Shown here: in pieces, positions 1 through 8,465 of the stretch | Layout of the letters: each line of letters starts with the position of its first letter | Position numbering within the stretch: the first letter of the stretch is position 1 | Assembly (NCBI GenBank): GCA_021647535.1 | Contig: JAKIUO010000122.1 | Span: 1-8,998 of the forward strand | DNA: 8,998 nucleotides | Origin: Hyphomicrobiaceae bacterium | GTDB lineage: Bacteria; Pseudomonadota; Alphaproteobacteria; Rhizobiales; JAKIUO01 | Direction of reading: 5' to 3' | The notes under the pieces: generated by a model | Seen by the model: the letters and a program-made list of their open reading frames with translations, nothing else | The model's database searches: none | Told to the model about the DNA's origin: nothing | Translations under genes and position numbers: made by a program

Positions 1-61
1 GTTTGTCCTGGTGGGGCGCGGGGTTGGGTTTGTTGGCAGCTTTTTCAAGGCGCAACCGTGG

Positions 62-952
62 TCAGTCCTTGCTATTGCTGGCAAAGCTCCCGGCAGATTG
101 GCGGCGAACATCAAAATAGCTGGAGCGGAACTGGCTGGCGGCTTTATTGCGCAATTTGCAGGTCCCGACCATGGTGAACTCATTGATGACCCGCAGGCGT
201 TTGAAGTGAATGATGTCGTTGAAGAACTGCTTGAGAATATAAGGATAGACCCATTTCGATTGTACGAAATTGCGGTTCTCGCTGGTGTTGATATGGGCGG
301 CGTCAATAATGGTGAAATTGGCCAGCTTGACAATCAGTTCGGCGCTTTTCGAACAACGGGTGACGCCGTCCTTGCTGCGCGCCAGCAGGTCGATCTTGAT
401 CTGCACGGCATCTTTTTGCGGGCGGGCCGTGCGCATGGCCAGCACATAGGGTGAGGTCTTCAGCAAGGCATCAATGCTGCGCTCAATGCTTGAGCGCCCT
501 TGCGCATTATTGGCGTCCAGTCTGGCGGCCAGCTGCAGATTGTCAACGGCATTCAGACGAATGAAATTTCCATATTGCCGGTTGATTTCTTCAAGGGCCT
601 GCACATTGAGGCTCTTGCGGACAAAATCGCCGAGATGGATATTTTTGGCAGGAACACCCAGAAAGGCCACCCGGTTGCCCTTGTTGGGGCCAATGCAATC
701 AGAATTATTGAGGTTGCGCATCAGTTCATTGAACTTGTAGGCAAAGGCCAGTCTGTAGGGCAGGCCATGTGATTTTTGCTGACCCGCTACAGGATTTCCA
801 TAGGGGGGCGCACCGTTATGTTGCGCTTTAGAATACAGGGTCTGCATTATCAGCGCCAGAGCACAGGTGACAAATGTCAAACCGATCTGCACCTTTGTCA
901 GGCGCGTGCTGGCTTTGGTTCGGGCAAGAGTGCTGTGCATGGGGTCCACCAT
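62..952 (-). CDS. Membrane-anchored protein of unknown function, possible FlgO/LpoB/CsgG-like fold
   Basis: Not recognised as a named family. The product is 296 aa, or 292 aa from the second Met. A hydrophobic stretch at about residues 22-40 follows a basic N-terminus (Arg, Lys) and has no clear AxA cleavage site, so it is probably a signal anchor with the rest in the periplasm. Residues 94-210 alternate strands and helices: a VAFLGVP strand, a helix with DFVRKSL and ALEEINR, a short strand, a helix around SIERSIDALL, then YVLAMRTA and VQIKIDLLARSKDG strands. This resembles the FlgO/LpoB/CsgG plan, in which a strand reading 'vl.G.v' precedes 'v.i...lid...G'; the fold call is inference. Cysteines lie at 86, 200 and 265. 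The start is uncertain: the first Met has no clear Shine-Dalgarno sequence, while Met5 (start 940) has GGTGGA about 4 nt upstream and may be the true start. A strong terminator precedes the gene. Confidence 0.72.
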   Translation of the reverse strand: MVDPMHSTLARTKASTRLTKVQIGLTFVTCALALIMQTLYSKAQHNGAPPYGNPVAGQQKSHGLPYRLAFAYKFNELMRNLNNSDCIGPNKGNRVAFLGVPAKNIHLGDFVRKSLNVQALEEINRQYGNFIRLNAVDNLQLAARLDANNAQGRSSIERSIDALLKTSPYVLAMRTARPQKDAVQIKIDLLARSKDGVTRCSKSAELIVKLANFTIIDAAHINTSENRNFVQSKWVYPYILKQFFNDIIHFKRLRVINEFTMVGTCKLRNKAASQFRSSYFDVRRQSAGSFASNSKD

Positions 953-986
953 TTATTCGGGGGGAAAGGGATTGGATGAAGTCTTG

Positions 987-1025
987 AAAAAGTTCCGCAG
1001 GGCAGGGTGTTCCTGTCCTGCGGAA
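987..1025 (-). terminator. Rho-independent terminator after the 359-aa gene
   Basis: Arms at 993-1006 and 1012-1025 form a 14-bp stem with a single G-T wobble around a 5-nt loop. On the minus strand the stem is followed after one C by five T (987-991). It lies 30 bp past the stop codon of the 1055-2134 gene and is the clearest intrinsic terminator in the window. It sits between that gene and the last gene (start 952 or 940). Confidence 0.85.
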
Positions 1026-1054
1026 GTCATCTTTTATTCGTTTGCGGTCAGGCT

Positions 1055-2134
1055 CTAGTTTTCACGAAGAGTCAGAGCTGAAACGATGATCTCGTTATCG
1101 CCATTGGTCTTTGGTTCGGCAATGACACCAAGCAGTTCGAGCATCAGACGGATATTGCGGATGACGCGCTGCTGATTGGCGGTTGTCTTGTACTCATAGG
1201 TGATCCCGGAGAAAGATGAAGCGGCTGTATCAAGGTCAAGAGCACAATTCCAGTTGGCCATATTGCCTTCGATGAAATTGATCTGGCGCTGGCTAAAGCC
1301 TTTGTAAACCACTTTCATATTGGTTGGCAGTGAGTTACAGCCGGGGTGACGCTTGCCACCAACATAGGTTTTGCCACCACTTTGGGCAATCCGATTATTG
1401 ATCTGTGGCGCACCTTTAGCAGTGTTCGGCACAGGACGGGCACCACCGGGCAGACCGGCAACAGGAGCCTGTCCATAGGCGCGGCCAAGCAGAGCGGAGA
1501 GTTGCAGAGCCAGCTTGTTGCCAGCATCGCGCGCCAGACGTTCGGCATGGTGCGAGACAAATTCCTGGACACAATGGGGGTCCGGCGCATAACCGTTAAG
1601 ACCAGCTGCACAACCGGTGACGACGATGCCATTTGTGTTGACATCAAGATTGCCACCACCAAGGAAACGACCACTTTTCACATCCAGAGCGCGGTAGTTG
1701 AGAGCGATCTGCAAGCGTGAAATACGCGTATAAGGATCCGGCACGGCGCGGGCATAGACCGTATAGAGGGTCAGCACGTCGATTTTTGGATTGCTCACCG
1801 AACGGGCCAGCGAAATCAGTTCTTCGTCACGACGGCGGGTGCGGTCCTGCTTGTAAAAGTTCAAGGTGACAGCGGTTTCACTGTAAACGTCCATGCCCTG
1901 GATGCCATAGCGTTTGAGGATGCTCTGATAGGCTGGCGCATGGAGGGTCTGGTTGAGCGTGTTCAAAATGGCGTTTTGAATACGGCTATTGCGTTTCAGC
2001 GAGCTTTTATCCCAGTCTTCTTGCATAACAAGCAATTTGACGGTTGCAGCTGCGGAGGCTGTCGCCGGAGCGATCATCGCCGTCGGCAGCAGGAGTGCGG
2101 CAACGGCTGCCGCTTTTTTCACGAAGTTTAACAT
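1055..2134 (-). CDS. Exported two-domain protein, possible FlgO/LpoB/CsgG-like N-domain
   Basis: The product is 359 aa. A clear Sec signal peptide (KK, then AAAVAALLLPTAMIAP) probably cleaves after ASA at residue 28, placing the protein in the periplasm or outer membrane; there is no lipobox. Residues 31-215 begin with a strand (TVKLLV), then a long helix, and include KIDVLTLYTVYARA followed by ISRLQIALNYRALDVKSGRFLG. This is the 'DV...G.V ... i.l..ra.d..sG..lg' pattern of FlgO/LpoB/CsgG-type domains. A Gly/Pro-rich linker (about 222-255) leads to a C-terminal domain (about 266-359) with the stretch YKGFSQRQINFIEG and a helix RVIRNIRLMLELLG, somewhat like small alpha/beta domains of flagellar FlgT-type proteins. 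Four cysteines (175, 188, 266, 297) could form disulfides. AAGGA lies about 10 nt before the start. The fold call is by eye and inferential; export and gene reality are firm. A terminator follows the gene. Confidence 0.85.
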   Translation of the reverse strand: MLNFVKKAAAVAALLLPTAMIAPATASAAATVKLLVMQEDWDKSSLKRNSRIQNAILNTLNQTLHAPAYQSILKRYGIQGMDVYSETAVTLNFYKQDRTRRRDEELISLARSVSNPKIDVLTLYTVYARAVPDPYTRISRLQIALNYRALDVKSGRFLGGGNLDVNTNGIVVTGCAAGLNGYAPDPHCVQEFVSHHAERLARDAGNKLALQLSALLGRAYGQAPVAGLPGGARPVPNTAKGAPQINNRIAQSGGKTYVGGKRHPGCNSLPTNMKVVYKGFSQRQINFIEGNMANWNCALDLDTAASSFSGITYEYKTTANQQRVIRNIRLMLELLGVIAEPKTNGDNEIIVSALTLREN

Positions 2135-2297
2135 TATATTCTGGTCCTTATGGTTCGTTATGGGGTGGTATTCAGTTTCAATTTCAGGTCGGTTTTAGTC
2201 TGGTTTCCTGCCTGGCGCTGATTTCTCCTCGCTTGCAGAAGAAGGCGTGAGCCGGTGGTTTATATCCATGATTTATATGTTTCGTTGATCGCCTCCT

Positions 2298-3080
2298 CTA
2301 TCTTTTTGGTGTGAAGTTATATTTGCGTATCCGAATGGTTTGCTCTGGTGCATAAGCGGTATTGTTTTCAATGAGCGAGACTTCAACACGGCGGTTGACA
2401 CCAGACTTCGGGCGACGAGAATTGGCAGGCACCTCTTCGCCAAAGCCTACAGGCAGCAGCCTGTGCGGGGCAATGTTGAAATTGTAAATCAGATAGTTGG
2501 CAACGGCTTTGGCACGCTCTTCTGACAACCATTGATTATATCCACGGGCACCACGGCTATCTGTGTGTCCGGCAATCAGGTAGCGGGCAAAACGCAGCTT
2601 TGGGGCGTTTAGCGCATAGCCAAGATCATCGAGCACCGGGCGCGCTTGGGGCAGGATATGGGCGCTGTTGAACTTGAAAAAGACGGACAGGTCAACGCTG
2701 TGATTATAGTTGACGATAATCGGTCGCCCTGCATTTCCATAGCCTTTGCGCCAGGTCACAACCTTGCGGATTTTGCGGCGATAGCGTTTTGAATGACGAT
2801 GGGACCCATCGGCTGGCGTCAGGCCATTAATAATCTTGTTGATGCGTTTGGCATTGCGTTTGCCCTGCGCACGAGCAGGATTATAGGCGGGGGGACGCTG
2901 CCAGTTCCTATTGGCATTATAACCATCATTATTCTGCTGGATGTATTGATTGGAGCGCTGCGTCCAGTCCTGAGCGAGCGCAGGGGAGCTGGCGATCATC
3001 AAGGTGCCAGCGGCAAACAAGACGATGCGCGGCAGTCCTGAAGGCTGTCCGGTATTTTTTGTTTTTGATAGAGCGTTCAT
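2298..3080 (-). CDS. OmpA-family peptidoglycan-binding protein (third copy)
   Basis: The product is 260 aa. A Sec signal peptide probably cleaves after SSPALA (residue 36). Next come an Asn/Gln-rich segment (38-60), the segment INKIINGLTP (80-89), and a strongly basic stretch (93-112). The OmpA C-terminal domain (about 128-237) carries GHTDSRG, NQWLSEERA, VGFGEE and NRRVEVSL. Asp174 and Arg189 match the pair that contacts diaminopimelate in the Acinetobacter OmpA domain, so non-covalent binding to the cell wall is expected. No beta-barrel precedes the domain, so this is a soluble periplasmic wall-binding protein, not a porin. GGAGA lies 8 nt before the start. The gene starts 117 bp after the S1 protease stop, and the spacer carries a copy of the shared 15-bp element. 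It is related to the other two OmpA-domain genes here, but its N-terminal region differs. Confidence 0.93.
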   Translation of the reverse strand: MNALSKTKNTGQPSGLPRIVLFAAGTLMIASSPALAQDWTQRSNQYIQQNNDGYNANRNWQRPPAYNPARAQGKRNAKRINKIINGLTPADGSHRHSKRYRRKIRKVVTWRKGYGNAGRPIIVNYNHSVDLSVFFKFNSAHILPQARPVLDDLGYALNAPKLRFARYLIAGHTDSRGARGYNQWLSEERAKAVANYLIYNFNIAPHRLLPVGFGEEVPANSRRPKSGVNRRVEVSLIENNTAYAPEQTIRIRKYNFTPKR

Positions 3081-3154
3081 AAAACGGGTCTCCGGTACGA
3101 GTTTATTGACGGGTTGTTCAGGTTTTGCGATCGGTTTCTTTCGTTACCAAGACA

Positions 3155-3170
3155 ATGGAAAGGCGAGAGG
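3155..3170 (-). promoter_or_regulatory. Shared upstream element, copy before the third ompA-like gene
   Basis: The plus strand reads TGGAAAGGCGAGAGG from 3156, 12 of 15 bases identical to the copy at 8502. It begins 76 bp upstream of the start codon at 3080. Further upstream, on the coding strand, TTTTTTATG and TACAAAA occur in the same order as in the 7090 copy. The function is unknown; it could be an activator site or part of an alternative promoter. Confidence 0.45.
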
Positions 3171-3197
3171 AAATTTTGTAGGGCTGGCCATAAAAAA

Positions 3198-4217
3198 CTA
3201 GGGTTGCGAGAGCATATCGTTAATATGAGAGCTGGTGTCAGCCTGTTTCTTCTGCGCGTTCTCAAGCAAGTCATTTATATTTCCGGTGTTACCTGTACTA
3301 CCAGTATTCCTTGCATTTTTCGGGCCAGAAAGGGAGGGTAATGGTTTCTTGGGCGCAGCAATATGTCTGACAAGTTTTTTCAGTGTGCGACTGCTGGCGA
3401 CCAGTCTGGCAAGCAGGGTGCCTTTGTTAAAACTGTCGGGATCATTTTTGTCGAGACCACCAGAATGATGCAGGCCAACCGCGCCGGTGCTGGTATTGAA
3501 CAAGATGCCTCCCGAGCTGCCGGGCAGACTTTCACAGATATGGCGCACATAGGGTCCCTTTTGCGGGGTGCTTTTGGAGGCCAGACATTTAAAACGGCTC
3601 ATTTTCTTGGTCTGACCGGCTGGATGATGGATCATCAGCAATTGTTCGCGCGGTTTGACAGAGTGCGTGCTCAGCTTAAGAGGGCTGATGTCCGAGGGGA
3701 CCGGGCCAAGCATACGGGCCAGCGCATAATCAAGACCGGCATCGCCTTCAAGGGCGCGCGGTTCAACAGGGATCCTTGTGGTGCCGCTGCCATCGCTTTT
3801 TTCATAATCGAGCAGCAAGGAGGCCTTGACGATTTTACCCTGTTTACCAGGAATGCAATGATAGTTGGTGAGCAGCAGATCAGCTGAAATAATAGTGGCC
3901 GTACACGTGACCAGCGATTTTTTCCCAGCCTTTTCCACCAAAATGTCTAGGCGGCCAATGGCTCTGGCGCGCACCCGCAGGGGATCATCCTTGCGCAGTT
4001 GCGAAAGCGGCTCGAAAATATTGCCTTGCTTGGCGATGGTATCTGCCGATTTGCCAAGACTTTCATTCAAGGGAAGAACAGCCAGGCCATAGGAATCTGG
4101 CGAGAAAAGCGGGACATCGGCGGCCAGCGCACTGGGGCCAGCCAAAATGGCCGGGGCAACAGAAAAGAGGAGTGCTGCCAGAGTGTTGCGCGTTGTGCTT
4201 TTGCAACTGTTCATCAT
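3198..4217 (-). CDS. Exported trypsin/V8-like serine protease (S1 family)
   Basis: The product is 339 aa and a predicted secreted endopeptidase. The signal peptide ends near PSALA (residue 32). A possible propeptide runs to about residue 86, and the chymotrypsin-fold domain spans about 87-285. The triad is visible: His120 in TNYHC, Asp163 in GLDYALARM, and Ser235 in LPGSSGG, the GxSGG nucleophile motif. Cys105/Cys121 and Cys211/Cys228 are likely disulfides, in the places usual for such domains. The tail (about 286-339) is Lys/Pro-rich, then Asn/Gly/Thr-rich, and contains two similar segments, NINDLL and HINDML. There is no membrane anchor or PDZ domain, so it is not DegP-like. Two adjacent ATG codons are possible starts; AAGGG lies 7 nt before the first. 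The gene starts 68 bp after the S8 protease stop. That spacer holds a copy of the shared upstream element, so the gene may have its own promoter or be co-transcribed. Substrate specificity cannot be read. Confidence 0.93.
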   Translation of the reverse strand: MMNSCKSTTRNTLAALLFSVAPAILAGPSALAADVPLFSPDSYGLAVLPLNESLGKSADTIAKQGNIFEPLSQLRKDDPLRVRARAIGRLDILVEKAGKKSLVTCTATIISADLLLTNYHCIPGKQGKIVKASLLLDYEKSDGSGTTRIPVEPRALEGDAGLDYALARMLGPVPSDISPLKLSTHSVKPREQLLMIHHPAGQTKKMSRFKCLASKSTPQKGPYVRHICESLPGSSGGILFNTSTGAVGLHHSGGLDKNDPDSFNKGTLLARLVASSRTLKKLVRHIAAPKKPLPSLSGPKNARNTGSTGNTGNINDLLENAQKKQADTSSHINDMLSQP

Positions 4218-4256
4218 GGAAATGCCCTTTAAATTAAATAGTATCTATTCTTAAAA

Positions 4257-4271
4257 ATGGAAGTGCCAGAC
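4257..4271 (-). promoter_or_regulatory. Shared upstream element, copy before the S1 protease gene
   Basis: The plus strand reads TGGAAGTGCCAGACT from 4258, beginning 41 bp from the S1 protease start codon and about 30 bp past the S8 gene stop. It matches TGGAARNNCCAGA at every specified base. AT-rich sequence lies between it and the gene. Regulatory function is inferred only from the recurrence. Confidence 0.42.
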
Positions 4272-4285
4272 TTATTTGCGTTGGC

Positions 4286-6007
<1,722 letters not shown>

Positions 6008-6037
6008 GAACCTGCCTTTCCCTTACATGATCCCATT

Positions 6038-6052
6038 CTGCAATAATTGCAG
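6038..6052. other. Small perfect inverted repeat in the S8 leader
   Basis: CTGCAA (6038-6043) and TTGCAG (6047-6052) form a 6-bp dyad with a 3-nt centre, 31 bp upstream of the S8 start codon. It could be an operator or an mRNA hairpin close to the ribosome-binding site. Nothing identifies a binding protein. Confidence 0.35.
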
Positions 6053-6106
6053 TTTTGGGCTGTTTTATCAATATTTTGTGATTGTTTTTTACCCGCATGG
6101 TCAACG

Positions 6107-6132
6107 GCCTTTTTGGATGGTTCCAGAAAGGC
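6107..6132. other. Strong hairpin upstream of the S8 gene, with a degenerate shared element
   Basis: Arms 6107-6117 and 6122-6132 form an 11-bp stem with one G-T wobble and a 4-nt loop. Neither strand has a T run after the stem, so it is not a standard intrinsic terminator. The core TGGA-N5-CCAGA matches the element found before the other genes except for one extra base in the centre. It begins 107 bp from the S8 start codon. Confidence 0.45.
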
Positions 6133-6165
6133 ACGAAAAGCTGACGCTCTTTTGAAACGGGTCTT

Positions 6166-6226
6166 GTCCCCCCTGCCAGACTGATCTGCCAGACTGATCT
6201 GCGAGACCGAGTTGAAAAGGGGGGAC
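6166..6226. repeat. 13-bp tandem repeat bracketed by an inverted repeat
   Basis: TGCCAGACTGATC occurs twice in tandem (6174-6186, 6187-6199), and a partial third copy starts at 6200. The block is bracketed by GTCCCCCC (6166-6173) and GGGGGGAC (6219-6226), a perfect 8-bp inverted repeat. It lies between the second ompA-like gene and the S8 gene. It could be a terminator variant or an operator array, but no T run follows the stem on the minus strand. Confidence 0.55.
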
Positions 6227-6258
6227 TGTTTTGAGGACGGCGCAGTCTGCTTTCTGGT

Positions 6259-7023
6259 CTAATAAGAACCGCCTGACAGATCCTTATAAGAGGTGGCGAT
6301 CAGTGTCACTTCAACCCGGCGATTAATGGCGGAAGTGGGATTGGCGTGATCTTTCAGGCGATCTTCACCAAAGCCAACGGCAATCAGACGACGGGGGTTA
6401 ATATGGAAGCGGTGCTGCAAATATTTTTTCACAGCATAGGCGCGTTTTTTGGAAAGCTTGCGATTGGCACGAGCATTACCAACGGTATCTGTGTGACCAG
6501 CGATCCGGTAAACCGAATGGGCGAATGTGGTCGAAGCGAGCGCATAGCCAAGGCTGTCGAGCACCTCTTTGCCGCGCAGTGTGATGTGGCTTGAGCTTGG
6601 CGCAAAAAACACGCCCAGATCCATGGAGCGGTTATAAATGCTGCTATCCAGATCGTAGTAGCTGTTGCTCACATAGGTGTATGGAGTGGCCGTGTCATAG
6701 CTATAGCCATAATCATCTGGGCTATAAGTGTGTGAGCCATAAGAATGGGAATTGTAACCGCCATAATAAGGCTGGTGGCTGGTGCGGTAGCTGCTCTTAT
6801 AGCCATGTGAGCCATAGCTGCGACCATAGGAATGACCGCCTTTATAGCTCCAGCCTCTTGGCGAGATCTGGTTGATGATGCGATTGATGGTATTGGCATT
6901 ACCGTAGCCATATCCGTAGGAGGAGGCTGAAGCATCCTGCACATTGATGGTGCTGCCAGCAAGAATGGTAATGGCGGCGATGGTGGCGGCTTTAAAAGTC
7001 TGTTTGAGGGGGAGGAATGTCAT
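6259..7023 (-). CDS. OmpA-family protein with Tyr/Gly/Ser/His-rich linker (second copy)
   Basis: The product is 254 aa from the start chosen here. The frame stays open to 7326, but the internal ATG at 7023 has GGAGA 8 nt upstream and begins a good signal peptide (KAATIAAITILAG, cleavage near ASA, residue 33). The longer version would bury the signal peptide and run through a terminator. After cleavage come INRIINQISP (46-55) and a low-complexity region to about residue 131 with 21 Tyr in 95 residues plus many Gly, Ser and His. The OmpA C-terminal domain (about 133-244) has GHTDTVGNARAN, LSKKRA, VGFGED and NRRVEVTL; Asp179 and Arg194 are the expected diaminopimelate contacts. The protein should bind peptidoglycan in the periplasm and present a flexible aromatic arm. 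A copy of the shared upstream element lies 68 bp before the start. Repeats and hairpins lie between it and the S8 gene. Confidence 0.93.
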   Translation of the reverse strand: MTFLPLKQTFKAATIAAITILAGSTINVQDASASSYGYGYGNANTINRIINQISPRGWSYKGGHSYGRSYGSHGYKSSYRTSHQPYYGGYNSHSYGSHTYSPDDYGYSYDTATPYTYVSNSYYDLDSSIYNRSMDLGVFFAPSSSHITLRGKEVLDSLGYALASTTFAHSVYRIAGHTDTVGNARANRKLSKKRAYAVKKYLQHRFHINPRRLIAVGFGEDRLKDHANPTSAINRRVEVTLIATSYKDLSGGSY

Positions 7024-7089
7024 TGTTCTGGTCTCCTGGGCGTGTTGTTGGGGTGGGGGCTCTGTTGTTTGAGCCTGCTTGCCTAACAG

Positions 7090-7110
7090 TTGGAAGAACC
7101 AGAGCCTTTT
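7090..7110 (-). promoter_or_regulatory. Shared upstream element, copy before the second ompA-like gene
   Basis: The plus strand reads TGGAAGAACCAGAGC from 7091, 68 bp from the start codon. It shares 13 of 15 bases with the copy at 8502, and flanking bases also match (TT before, TTTT after). On the coding side CAAGC follows at the same offset in both copies. No sigma-70 -35/-10 pair was evident. Confidence 0.5.
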
Positions 7111-7123
7111 TTGTAAAAAACAT

Positions 7124-7206
7124 AAAAAAACAACCGGCTGCTTGCTCTTTTTTTCTGGCTCGCAAAGAGACGAGGAGGAACGAAAAAAGAGAATGCAGAC
7201 CGGTTG
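7124..7206 (-). terminator. Terminator-like long hairpin with T7 after the first ompA-like gene
   Basis: CAACCGG-CTGC (7131-7141) pairs with GCAG-A-CCGGTTG (7195-7206) with one bulge. The pairing continues inward through a CTCTTTTTT/AAAAAAGAG-type segment, giving roughly 24 paired bases in two imperfect blocks around a loop of about 25 nt. On the minus strand seven T follow directly (7124-7130). The hairpin is unusually long for an intrinsic terminator, but the T run and the position between genes fit one. Confidence 0.6.
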
Positions 7207-7354
7207 CCGTCTCCTCAACCTTGCCTTTTCCCAAGTCTTGGCTTCTAGGCCTTGTTGGTATGGCGAAAGCCGCCGGGAAAGCAACCGGGGCACCGCGTCA
7301 TGACTATCAAGGGTAGGGACAATCAAAGGTTGAGGGCAATTTTGAGGTTGAGGA

Positions 7355-8437
7355 TTATTTCAGCAGTTCTTCATCTCCTTCGGGGGAATAGCCGCTAAAG
7401 GGGCTGTCGTTGGCACCAGAAGTATTGGTGCTTCTATATTCGGCGGTGGGGCATACAGCCGGTGTTCTGGCATCATAATCATCAAGCTCCATATGTTCAG
7501 GGCGCGGGTCTGTGAGCAGACCTTCATAAGAGTTGCAGATCGCATTATCGGTGCCCCCATTGCCATAGCGGCCATCAATGGTTGGTGGATTAGTGATGTC
7601 CGAGTTGTAATCATCGAACTGGCGGTCCACTTGATAAAAGACTGGCTGAGCCCGAAATTCGATGGGGCGATAGTCAGAGCGCAGGCGCAGGCCCGTTGTG
7701 CGTTCAGCCGTGCGGCGACCAATCGCAGCAAAGCGCGGTGAGGCGGCTTTCAGCTTTCTTAGTTGTTCGCCACTGGTTGTGCGATGGCGGGCAATCTGAG
7801 CCATCAGCTGTTTGCGGGTGCGTTTGCCTTTGATTGTATAGCCATTATTGATCAGACTGACTTCAATGCGGCGATTGATCTGTGAGTTCGGATTATCCCG
7901 GTCGGCCAGACGCTGTTCGCCAAATCCGGCAATGGCCAGTCGATCACCATCAACGCCCGGATTATTGACCAGATAGGCTTTGGCGCTACGGGCGCGCCGT
8001 TCTGACAAATTTTTGTTTGCCGCGTCATCGCCCTTGGCATCGGTATGCCCGCCAATCAGATAGCTGGCATCAATGAGCCCTTTTGAGTTCAGCGCTTGCG
8101 CCAGATCATTCAGCAGAGTGCGGCCCTTGTCGGTCAGTTTGTCAGAACCCTCTTCAAAGAGCACAGACAGATCGAGACTGCGGCGGCTATTGACAAGAAT
8201 GCTTTGCTGGCCAACGCCATCAGCGGAGACAACAAGCCGTTTGGCCAGAGTGCTTGCACCCTTTTTAGGGGCGTTTTGAGCGCTTTGTGGCATCAGTTTC
8301 TGGGCAATCAGTTCGGCCCGCGTAGCGTTGCGCGAGCTTTGCTCTTGTGCGGTGGCCAGTCCAACATTGACGACAAATCCACCAGCCAGCGCCATGGTGA
8401 CGATCAAAAGGCTTTGTTTTTTGTTCCTGCGTTCCAT
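7355..8437 (-). CDS. OmpA-family peptidoglycan-binding protein with C-terminal extension (first copy)
   Basis: The product is 360 aa. A Sec signal peptide (RRNKK, then LLIVTMALAGGFVVNVG) cleaves near ATA (residue 30). A short linker contains AELIAQKLMP (41-50). The OmpA C-terminal domain (about 88-198) carries GGHTDAKG, NKNLSERRA, AGFGEQ and NRRIEVSL; Asp133 and Arg148 match the diaminopimelate-binding pair. Most relatives end soon after this domain, but here about 160 residues follow: a basic, probably helical part (about 202-245, rich in Arg/Lys), then an acidic Asp/Glu/Tyr/Pro-rich tail (about 272-360) with two cysteines (301, 329) that could pair. I recognise no domain in the extension. 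AGGAG lies 6 nt before the start. The leader holds a hairpin (8466-8487) and the shared upstream element. A terminator-like hairpin follows the gene, so it is probably transcribed on its own. Confidence 0.93.
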   Translation of the reverse strand: MERRNKKQSLLIVTMALAGGFVVNVGLATAQEQSSRNATRAELIAQKLMPQSAQNAPKKGASTLAKRLVVSADGVGQQSILVNSRRSLDLSVLFEEGSDKLTDKGRTLLNDLAQALNSKGLIDASYLIGGHTDAKGDDAANKNLSERRARSAKAYLVNNPGVDGDRLAIAGFGEQRLADRDNPNSQINRRIEVSLINNGYTIKGKRTRKQLMAQIARHRTTSGEQLRKLKAASPRFAAIGRRTAERTTGLRLRSDYRPIEFRAQPVFYQVDRQFDDYNSDITNPPTIDGRYGNGGTDNAICNSYEGLLTDPRPEHMELDDYDARTPAVCPTAEYRSTNTSGANDSPFSGYSPEGDEELLK

Positions 8438-8465
8438 TTCTCGCTCCTGTTATGCAAAATTCGAG

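Larger units (their letters stand above)
7024..7354. other. 331-bp intergenic region between the first two ompA-like genes
   Basis: No gene was seen on either strand. In transcription order it holds about 150 bp of unremarkable sequence, the long hairpin with its T run (7124-7206), a copy of the shared upstream element (7090-7110), a small 5-bp hairpin (GGCTC 7058-7062, GAGCC 7071-7075), and the ribosome-binding site of the second ompA-like gene. The layout suggests that transcription of the first gene ends and that of the second begins here. Confidence 0.6.

Noticed and set aside
11..454. Plus-strand open frame of 147 codons near the left edge
   Set aside because: It is antisense to the 62-952 gene and has no signal or motif supporting expression.
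3363..3887. Plus-strand open frame of 174 codons
   Set aside because: It is antisense to the S1 protease gene, has no recognisable domain, and mirrors the codon pattern of the real gene.
7024..7326. N-terminal extension of the second ompA-like gene to an ATG at 7326 (355 aa)
   Set aside because: It would place the signal peptide about 100 residues inside the protein and translate through a terminator-like hairpin and T runs. The ATG at 7023 has a good ribosome-binding site and a signal peptide directly after it.
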